29,304 nucleotides of DNA, taken from Clostridiales bacterium. GTDB taxonomy: Bacteria > Bacillota > Clostridia > Oscillospirales > Oscillospiraceae. The stretch is from positions 1 through 29,304 of the forward strand of contig SFPN01000021.1 of the NCBI GenBank assembly GCA_004551945.1, read 5' to 3'. The notes under the pieces are model-generated. The model did not search any database. It was not told the DNA's origin and saw only the letters and a program-made list of their open reading frames with translations. Of the stretch, positions 21,404 through 27,129 are shown in pieces (the stretch's first letter is position 1; the number at the start of each line of letters is the position of its first letter). A program made the translations under genes and the position numbers.

Positions 21404-21462
21404 CGTGCTGTGCAGAGGGCGACGCGGCGTCTGGGTTCATCCCAACGTTTCAGAGAACCCGA

Positions 21463-21696
21463 TTACTCCTGCCCGGCGCTGGAATTGCTCAGGTTGCTCT
21501 CGTAGGACTGGATCATCTTCTTGACCATCTGGCCGCCGATGGAGCCGGCCTCGCGGGTGGTCATGGAGCCGTTGTAGCCCTTCTTCAGGTTGACGCCCAC
21601 TTCGTTGGCAGCTTCCATCTTGAACTGGTTCATAGCGGCGCGGGCCTCGGGAACGAGGATCTTCTTGCTGCCGGAGGAAGAGTTGTTGCTTGCCAT
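21463..21696 (-). CDS. Alpha/beta-type small acid-soluble spore protein
   Basis: These proteins coat DNA in the dormant spore, protect it from UV and heat, and are degraded by protease GPR at germination. The 77-residue protein shows the family core: VPEARAAMNQFKMEAANEVGV (with the GPR-site region around MEAANEVG), then NLKKGYNGSMTTREAGSIGGQMVKKMI, in which TREAGSIGGxMVKKMI is highly conserved. The ATG at 21696 follows AAAGGAG; the open frame upstream has no support. Expression by sigma-G in the forespore is known for the family, but I found no convincing sigma-G box. It is monocistronic. Confidence 0.95.
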   Translation of the reverse strand: MASNNSSSGSKKILVPEARAAMNQFKMEAANEVGVNLKKGYNGSMTTREAGSIGGQMVKKMIQSYESNLSNSSAGQE

Positions 21697-21866
21697 ATCG
21701 TTTCTCTCCTTTTTGAGATCAGGTTTCGTTGAAATCGAACGACCTTTCGTCGTTCCGGCCTTATGATTGCCGGAACGGGCGGAGATATTCCAGCCGGACC
21801 AGGTGTAAAATGTCCCTGATTTGGCGTTTGTTTTTTTCGTGGGCGGGTTTGCCCCCCAGCCAACTC

Positions 21867-21895
21867 TTGTTTTCTCCCGGTCCATCCGGTATAAT
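21867..21895 (+). promoter_or_regulatory. Promoter of the zinc-ribbon RCC1-like gene
   Basis: TTGTTT and a perfect TATAAT are 17 bp apart, about 35 bp before the ribosome site. Upstream, CGTTCCGGC/GCCGGAACG (21751-21777) is a palindrome in the space shared with the divergent SASP gene. Confidence 0.75.
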
Positions 21896-21935
21896 GGTAT
21901 TATTACCCCACTATGAGCAAACAGGAGGAATGACC

Positions 21936-22916
21936 ATGGCCAGATGCAAAGCCTGCGGCGTGGAGCTGCGTCAGGGGGCGCGGTTCTGCGACATGTGCGG
22001 GACCAAAGTGGAAAAAATCTGCCCCAGCTGCGGGGAGACCCTGCGGGACCAGGCGAAGTTCTGTGATCTCTGCGGCGTGAAGCTCCCCCTCGCCCGGGTG
22101 GTGAGCGCCCCCAAGACCAAGGGCGGGATCAGCGCCGGCCGGCTGCACACGGTGGCCCTCCGGGCGGACGGCACCGTTCTGGCCGCCGGAGACAACCAGT
22201 TCGGCCAGTGCGACGTGGCGGACTGGACCGACATCGTGGCCGTGGCCGCCGGGAAGTATCACACCGTGGGCGTCCGGGCGGACGGCACCGTGGTGGCCGC
22301 CGGGGACCGGAGCTACGGCCAGTGCCAGGTGGAGGACTGGACCGACATTGTGGCCGTGGCCGCCGGGGACAGCCACACCGTGGGCCTGCGGGCGGACGGC
22401 ACCGTGGTGGCCGCCGGACGGGACACCTCCGGCAAGTGCAATCTGGGCCACTGGAAGAATATCGTGGCCGTGGCCGCGGGCATGGACCACACCCTGGGCC
22501 TGACCCGGGAGGGCACGGTGATCGCCGCCGGGGAAGGGCTCTTCGGGGCCTGCGCCGTGAACGGCTGGGTGGGCATCGCCTCCATCGCCGCTGACCACAT
22601 CCACACCATCGGCGTGCGCCGGGACGGCCGGATTCAGGAGGCCGACGGCTTTGCCGCCCCCGGGGTCACCGAGTGGACGGACATTGCCGCCGTGGCCGTG
22701 AGCCCCTTCCACACGGTGGGCCTGAAAACCGACGGCACCGTGGTGGCCTCGGGGGATATCCAGTACGGCCAGTGCGACGTAACCGGCTGGGCGGAGATCT
22801 GCTTCGTGGCCGCCGGGGAGCGCCACACCGCCGCCGTGCAGAAGGACGGCACCGTCCTGGCCGTGGGGGACAACGAATCCGGCCAGTGCCAGGTGGACGG
22901 CTGGAAGCTGTGGTAA
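21936..22916 (+). CDS. Double zinc-ribbon protein with seven RCC1-like repeats
   Basis: The 326-residue protein begins with two zinc ribbons: Cys4, 7, 18, 21 and Cys29, 32, 43, 46 (CKACGVELRQGARFCDMCG and CPSCGETLRDQAKFCDLCG). From residue 71 come seven repeats of about 38 residues with the pattern HTVGLRADGTVVAAGD...GQCxVxxWTDIVAVAAG, the RCC1 / alpha-tubulin-suppressor type that folds into a seven-bladed propeller. There is no signal peptide, so it is probably cytosolic and a protein-binding scaffold. Two in-frame ATGs exist; the one at 21936 has proper spacing to AGGAGGA, while the first touches it. Partner and role unknown. Confidence 0.88.
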   Translation: MARCKACGVELRQGARFCDMCGTKVEKICPSCGETLRDQAKFCDLCGVKLPLARVVSAPKTKGGISAGRLHTVALRADGTVLAAGDNQFGQCDVADWTDIVAVAAGKYHTVGVRADGTVVAAGDRSYGQCQVEDWTDIVAVAAGDSHTVGLRADGTVVAAGRDTSGKCNLGHWKNIVAVAAGMDHTLGLTREGTVIAAGEGLFGACAVNGWVGIASIAADHIHTIGVRRDGRIQEADGFAAPGVTEWTDIAAVAVSPFHTVGLKTDGTVVASGDIQYGQCDVTGWAEICFVAAGERHTAAVQKDGTVLAVGDNESGQCQVDGWKLW

Positions 22917-22966
22917 TCGAAAAACCGATTTCGCCCGCCGGCTGCCCCCCCCCCCGAATGAAATAC

Positions 22967-23011
22967 AACCCGCCAGAGCCATTCCACTTCGGGAGGCTCT
23001 GGCGGGTTTCG
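22967..23011. terminator. Bidirectional terminator between two convergent genes
   Basis: AACCCGCCAGAGCC pairs perfectly with its complement over 14 bp around a 14-nt loop. It lies between the RCC1-like gene (plus) and the tail-fibre-like gene (minus) and can serve both, though T runs are short on each side. Confidence 0.75.
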
Positions 23012-23021
23012 TTTCTGCTGT

Positions 23022-23540
23022 TTACTTCTTCACCCCATACAATGCCCAGCCGGTGCCGCTCTGGAAGGCGGCGCTGCCGCAGGCCAGGGTGAGGGAGGTC
23101 AGGCCCGAGGCGGTGACGCTGGTCACCCGGAAGGTCCCGCTGCTGGTGCCGGTGGCCCCGGGGGCAAACCAGAAGCCCCCCACCCCGCCGGGCAGCAGGC
23201 ACAGGTGGACGATGAGCCCCTGGACGCCGTCCGCGGTGAGGGACCCCAGGGTCGCCGCCGCGGCGCCGTTAACGCTCAGGGTGGCGGAGGCGCTGGCGGA
23301 GGTCACCGGGCTGACATAGAGCTGCAGCTCCATGTACTGGGTCAGGTCGTAGTCCGTCAGGTCCACGCTGATCTGGCTGGCCGCGGCCGTGAGGCTGCCG
23401 CCAGCCAGCCGGACCAGGGCGCGGGCGTTCACCGCCGCGTCGATCTTGCTGTTGTCGAAGTTAAAGTCGCTGCGCAGAACCGGGTCGCTGGCGATCCACT
23501 GGTTCAGGTTCAAATGGGTGGTCTTGTTGGTGCTTGCCAT
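23022..23540 (-). CDS. Phage tail-fibre-like protein, orphan
   Basis: The 172-residue protein opens with STNKTTHLNLNQWIASDPVL then RSDFNFDNSKIDAAV, a motif I know from N-termini of tail fibre or baseplate-attached proteins of Clostridiales phages. The rest (about 45-172) is rich in A, G, S, T and V, probably beta structure, with no signal peptide or membrane helix. The ATG at 23540 follows AAGGAGAACC. No other phage genes are nearby, so it is a solitary remnant, a domesticated protein or a cargo-like element. Product annotation is tentative. Confidence 0.7.
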   Translation of the reverse strand: MASTNKTTHLNLNQWIASDPVLRSDFNFDNSKIDAAVNARALVRLAGGSLTAAASQISVDLTDYDLTQYMELQLYVSPVTSASASATLSVNGAAAATLGSLTADGVQGLIVHLCLLPGGVGGFWFAPGATGTSSGTFRVTSVTASGLTSLTLACGSAAFQSGTGWALYGVKK

Positions 23541-23590
23541 AGTGGTTCTCCTTTCTTTGGCTTCTACCCTTGGGGAAACACCCCGGTTTT

Positions 23591-23608
23591 GTGTACGCAA
23601 ACGTACAC
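23591..23608. promoter_or_regulatory. Perfect palindrome upstream of the tail-fibre-like gene
   Basis: GTGTACG-CAAA-CGTACAC lies about 50 bp upstream of the gene start, where a repressor could bind. No good -35/-10 pair was found around it. Confidence 0.4.
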
Positions 23609-23731
23609 CTTTCTCCCCCCCACTTTCTCTCCGGCGTCCCCTTTGGGGGACAATGGGCCATTTTTCCCGGCCAGCCGCCGGAAATCGCCCCCTTTCCCTC
23701 AGAAAAATCGGAAAGAAACCCCATTGGCCCC

Positions 23732-23760
23732 TTGACCTCGCTGCTTTAACGTGCTAAAAT
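23732..23760 (+). promoter_or_regulatory. Promoter of the ABC importer operon
   Basis: TTGACC and TAAAAT are 17 bp apart, five of six consensus bases each. The leader is about 55 nt and contains no T-box-like structure. Confidence 0.75.
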
Positions 23761-23823
23761 TGGGCTGTCGATTTTCGAAAGGAATTGACGGGATCTTAAC
23801 TTTTGCGAAAGAAGGTTATTTTT

Positions 23824-24831
23824 ATGAAGAAGAAGTTTCTTGCCGTGCTCCTGGCCGGAGTCATGGCCCTGAGCCTGGCCGCCTGCGGCAGCCAGACCGA
23901 AACCACCGAGCCCGCCGACGAGGGCGCCGAGGCTGCTGCCGGTTCCTACAAGGTTGGCATCTGCCAGCTGGTCCAGCACGCTGCTCTGGACGCTGCCACC
24001 CAGGGCTTCATGGACAAGCTCACCGAGCTGGTGGAAGCCGACGGCGGCACCGTGGAGTTCGACAGCCAGAACGCCTCCGGCGAGTCTGCCAACTGCACCA
24101 CCATCATCAACGGCTTCGTGTCCTCCCAGGTTGACCTGATCATGGCCAACGCCACCGCAGCGCTCCAGGCTGCACAGGCCGGCACCGCTGACATTCCCAT
24201 CCTGGGCACCTCCGTCACCGACTATGCCACCGCTCTGGGCCTGGATGGCTGGACCGGCACCACCGGCACCAACATCTCCGGCACCACCGACCTGGCTCCT
24301 CTGGACGGCCAGGCTGAAATGCTGAACGAGCTCTTCCCCGACGCTCAGAACGTTGGCCTGCTGTACTGCTCTGCTGAGCCCAACTCCGCTTACCAGATCG
24401 AGACCATCAAGCCCATTCTGGAAGAGATGGGTTACACCTGCACCGAGTACGCCTTCTCCGACTCCAACGACGTGGCTTCCGTGGCCACCGCCGCCGCCAA
24501 CGGCAGCGACGTGATCTACATCCCCACCGACAACACCGCCGCCTCCTGCACCGAGGCCATCCGCAACGTGGTTGTCCCCGCTGGCGTGCCCGTCATCGCC
24601 GGTGAGGAGGGCATCTGCTCCGGCTGCGGCGTGGCTACCCTGTCCATCAGCTACTATGACCTTGGCGTTGCCACCGCTGAGATGGCTTACGAGATCCTGG
24701 TCAACGGCGCTGACCCCGCCACCATGGAAATCCAGTCCGCTCCCAACTTCACCAAGAAGTACAACGCAGAGATCTGCGAGGAGCTGAACATCGCCGCTCC
24801 CGAAGGCTACGAGGCAATTGCTGCCGAATAA
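23824..24831 (+). CDS. ABC transporter substrate-binding lipoprotein, TrpX-like
   Basis: The 335-residue lipoprotein captures substrate outside the membrane. It has a lipoprotein signal (MKKKFLAVLLAGVMALSLAAC; Cys21 is the lipid site), a low-complexity acidic linker, and the ABC_sub_bind fold (about 40-330) with KVGICQLVQHAALDAATQGF, NGFVSSQVDLIMANATAALQ, VGLLYCSAEPNSAYQIETIK and VIYIPTDNTAASC. The family includes TrpX-type proteins linked to tryptophan or tyrosine uptake; the actual ligand cannot be read here. The ATG at 23824 is chosen so that the signal peptide is complete. It leads a three-gene operon. Confidence 0.92.
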   Translation: MKKKFLAVLLAGVMALSLAACGSQTETTEPADEGAEAAAGSYKVGICQLVQHAALDAATQGFMDKLTELVEADGGTVEFDSQNASGESANCTTIINGFVSSQVDLIMANATAALQAAQAGTADIPILGTSVTDYATALGLDGWTGTTGTNISGTTDLAPLDGQAEMLNELFPDAQNVGLLYCSAEPNSAYQIETIKPILEEMGYTCTEYAFSDSNDVASVATAAANGSDVIYIPTDNTAASCTEAIRNVVVPAGVPVIAGEEGICSGCGVATLSISYYDLGVATAEMAYEILVNGADPATMEIQSAPNFTKKYNAEICEELNIAAPEGYEAIAAE

Positions 24832-24846
24832 TTCGGACCACTCTCC

Positions 24847-24880
24847 GGGCGGAAAAGGGGTTTCCCCTTTTCCGCCCTTT
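24847..24880 (+). other. Strong intercistronic hairpin after the substrate-binding gene
   Basis: A perfect 14-bp stem (GGGCGGAAAAGGGG with CCCCTTTTCCGCCC) with a 3-nt loop is followed by only TTT. It probably stabilises the upstream message or terminates part of transcription, giving more binding protein than permease. The T run is too short for a full terminator. Confidence 0.75.
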
Positions 24881-24929
24881 CCTCATACCAGCCCCATTGA
24901 ACACAAAGAAGACATACGGAGGAACGTAA

Positions 24930-25901
24930 GTGAATTTTTTCTCTGACCTGCTCAACGCACTGCCAGGCGCCGTGGCCCAGGGCCTGATCTGGGGCCTCAT
25001 GGCCATCGGCGTCTACATTACCTTTAAGGTGCTGGACCTGGCCGACCTGACCGTGGACGGCACCATGTGCACCGGCGGCGCCGTGTGCATCATGCTCATG
25101 ACCCATGGCGTCAACGTCTGGGTTGCCCTGCTGTGCGCCTTCGTGGCCGGCCTGCTGGCCGGGGCCATCACCGGCATTCTGCACACCGTCATGGGCATCC
25201 CCGCCATCCTGGCGGGCATCCTGACCCAGCTGGCCCTGTTCTCCATCAACCTGCGGATCATGGGGGGCAAGGCCAACCAGGCCATCAACCCGGACAAGTA
25301 CAACCTGCTGGTCTCCCTGCGCAACGTCAAGCGCCTGACCCTGGAGAACCCCATTCTGGTGGCCATCGTGTTCACCGTGGTGGTCATTGCCCTGCTCTAC
25401 TGGTTCTTCGGCACGGAGCTGGGCAGCGGCATCCGGGCCACCGGCGCCAACCCCAACATGAGCCGCGCCCAGGGCATCAACGTGGACCGGAACAAGGTCT
25501 TCGGCCTGATGCTCTCCAACGGCATCGTGGCCCTCTCCAGCGCCCTGTACTCCCAGTACCAGGGCTTCACTGACGTGAACGCCGGCCGGGGCGCCATCGT
25601 CATCGGCCTGGCCGCCGTGATCATCGGCGAGGTTCTCTTCGCCCGCCTCTTCCACAACTTCGCCCTGAAGCTCCTGGGCGTGGCCCTGGGCGCTGTGATC
25701 TACTACATCGTCATCCAGATCGTGCTCACCCTGGGCCTGAACAGCAACGACCTGAAGCTGCTCTCCGCCGCCGTGGTGGCCATCTTCCTGGCGGTGCCCT
25801 ACTGGAAGGGCAAGTACTTCCGGGGCGCGGCCAAAAAGGCCGTGGCAGCTCCCGCCCCCGCCCCTGTAGCCGCTGGAAAGGAGGACGAACCCAATGCTTG
25901 A
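24930..25901 (+). CDS. ABC transporter permease, TrpY-like
   Basis: The 323-residue polytopic membrane protein has about eight hydrophobic helices, e.g. AVAQGLIWGLMAIGVYITFK, ALLCAFVAGLLAGAITGIL and GVALGAVIYYIVIQIVLTLG. Conserved features are DLADLTVDGTMCTGGAV near the start and GIRATGANPNMSRAQGI in the cytosolic loop that contacts the ATPase, typical of the BPD_transp_2 family paired with ABC_sub_bind proteins. The GTG start follows CGGAGGA at normal spacing. The C-terminus is an Ala/Pro-rich tail. It overlaps the ATPase gene by eight bases. Confidence 0.92.
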   Translation: MNFFSDLLNALPGAVAQGLIWGLMAIGVYITFKVLDLADLTVDGTMCTGGAVCIMLMTHGVNVWVALLCAFVAGLLAGAITGILHTVMGIPAILAGILTQLALFSINLRIMGGKANQAINPDKYNLLVSLRNVKRLTLENPILVAIVFTVVVIALLYWFFGTELGSGIRATGANPNMSRAQGINVDRNKVFGLMLSNGIVALSSALYSQYQGFTDVNAGRGAIVIGLAAVIIGEVLFARLFHNFALKLLGVALGAVIYYIVIQIVLTLGLNSNDLKLLSAAVVAIFLAVPYWKGKYFRGAAKKAVAAPAPAPVAAGKEDEPNA

Positions 25902-26673
25902 ACTCAAGGGCCTCTACAAGACCTTCAACGCCGGCACCGTCAACGAGAAGCGGGCCATCAACGGCCTGGACCTGACCCTGGAGGACGGGGATTTCGTCAC
26001 CATCATCGGCGGCAACGGCGCGGGCAAGTCCACCATGCTGAACCTGATCTCCGGCGTGTTCCCCGCAGACGCGGGCACCATCACCCTGAACGGGGTGGAT
26101 ATTACGAACCTCCCCGAGCACAAGCGGGCCAGGTACCTGGGCCGGGTGTTCCAGGACCCCATGATGGGCACAGCCGCCACCATGGGCATTGAGGAGAACC
26201 TGGCCCTGGCCAACCGCCGGGGCAAGTCCCGTGGCCTGGCCCGGGGGATCACCGCCCAGGAGCGCACCCTGTACAAGCAGCAGCTGGCCACCCTGGGCTT
26301 AGGGCTGGAGGCGCGCATGACCAGCAAGGTGGGCCTGCTCTCCGGCGGCCAGCGCCAGGCGCTGACCCTGCTGATGGCCACCCTGAAAAAGCCTGAGCTG
26401 CTGCTGCTGGACGAGCACACCGCCGCCCTGGACCCCAAGACCGCGGACAAGGTCCTCCAGCTCACCCAGGAGATCGTGGAGCGGGACAAGCTCACCACCC
26501 TCATGGTCACCCACAACATGAAAAACGCCATCCAGTACGGCAACCGCCTCATCATGATGGACGCCGGCCGGGTGGTGGTGGATATCCGGGGGGAGGAAAA
26601 GAAGAACCTCACCGTCCGGGATCTGCTGGAAAAGTTCAACATCGAAAACGACCGGATGCTGCTGTCCGAGTAA
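25894..26673 (+). CDS. ABC transporter ATP-binding protein, TrpZ-like
   Basis: The 259-residue ATPase powers the importer. Seen: Walker A GGNGAGKST (39-47), Q-loop in RVFQDPMMGTA, signature LSGGQRQAL (about 149-157), Walker B LLLLDEHTAALD (about 167-178) and the H-switch in VTHNMKNAI. The arrangement and the EHTAALDP segment are typical of the ATPase partners of ABC_sub_bind systems. The ATG follows AAAGGAGG inside the permease end, and a strong terminator follows its stop codon. Confidence 0.95.
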   Translation: MLELKGLYKTFNAGTVNEKRAINGLDLTLEDGDFVTIIGGNGAGKSTMLNLISGVFPADAGTITLNGVDITNLPEHKRARYLGRVFQDPMMGTAATMGIEENLALANRRGKSRGLARGITAQERTLYKQQLATLGLGLEARMTSKVGLLSGGQRQALTLLMATLKKPELLLLDEHTAALDPKTADKVLQLTQEIVERDKLTTLMVTHNMKNAIQYGNRLIMMDAGRVVVDIRGEEKKNLTVRDLLEKFNIENDRMLLSE

Positions 26674-26696
26674 TTCCCGGTTACAAACAAAACGAA

Positions 26697-26736
26697 CCCC
26701 CTGAGCGGCCCAAATGCCGCCCAGGGGGATTTTTTA
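26697..26736 (+). terminator. Intrinsic terminator of the ABC operon
   Basis: CCCCCTG-GCGGC pairs with GCCGC-CAGGGGG around a short loop and is followed by ATTTTTTATT. It closes the importer operon. Confidence 0.93.
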
Positions 26737-26789
26737 TTGCCGCAGGGCCGGGGAGCACACCCCCCCGCCGCGATCACCGCCGCGTAGGC

Positions 26790-26987
26790 GGGCGGCTGAT
26801 AGCCGCCCCTACGGTACGGCCTCCCAGGTTTGCGGTAGGGGCGGATAGCATCCGCCCGGACAGCGGGCCACAGCCACAGCAAACGCCGCAGGAAACGCAC
26901 CCGACGCCCTGTAGGGCGGGATGCCCTCATCCCGCCGGAAACCGGGAGGGTAACGGCTACGTTTACGGCGGGGTCAGAGGACCCCGC
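26790..26987. repeat. Four related GC-rich palindromes in a gene-free region
   Basis: GGGCGGCT-GAT-AGCCGCCC, GGGCGGAT-AGC-ATCCGCCC, GGCGGGAT-GCCCTC-ATCCCGCC and GCGGGGTC-AGAG-GACCCCGC are spaced 50-80 bp apart. Most have a TAGG-type flank on the left. They form one family by sequence and shape. The 390 bp between the ABC terminator and the next terminator hold no gene I can support. Confidence 0.8.
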
Positions 26988-27051
26988 TCTATAGCCGGGG
27001 GCGCAAACGCAACAGCCCCCCTGTTGCCGCGTCCTTTCATGGATAAAGAAC

Positions 27052-27080
27052 AAGCCCCCGGGCCAAAGGCTCGGGGGCTT
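27052..27080 (-). terminator. Terminator of the surface protein gene
   Basis: AAGCCCCCG-GCC pairs with GGC-CGGGGGCTT around an AAA loop. On the minus strand it is followed by GTTCTTT, a modest T tract. It lies about 50 bp after the stop codon. Confidence 0.75.
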
Positions 27081-27129
27081 AAGGTTTGTTAGAGGTCTAA
27101 CAGAGAATCAGCAAAGATTCAATGTTCAA

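Noticed and set aside
21697..21800. Sigma-G promoter for the SASP
   Set aside because: GAATA-like and CAT-like elements exist on the minus strand but spacing and -10 sequence fit poorly.
23022..23540. Prophage
   Set aside because: Only one phage-like gene; no integrase, capsid, terminase or attachment repeats were seen.
23761..23823. T-box or other amino-acid riboswitch before the TrpX-like gene
   Set aside because: The leader after the good promoter is only about 55 nt and has no T-box motif or terminator.
26790..26987. Spaced palindromes as a CRISPR array
   Set aside because: Arms differ between units, spacing is irregular and no cas gene is present.
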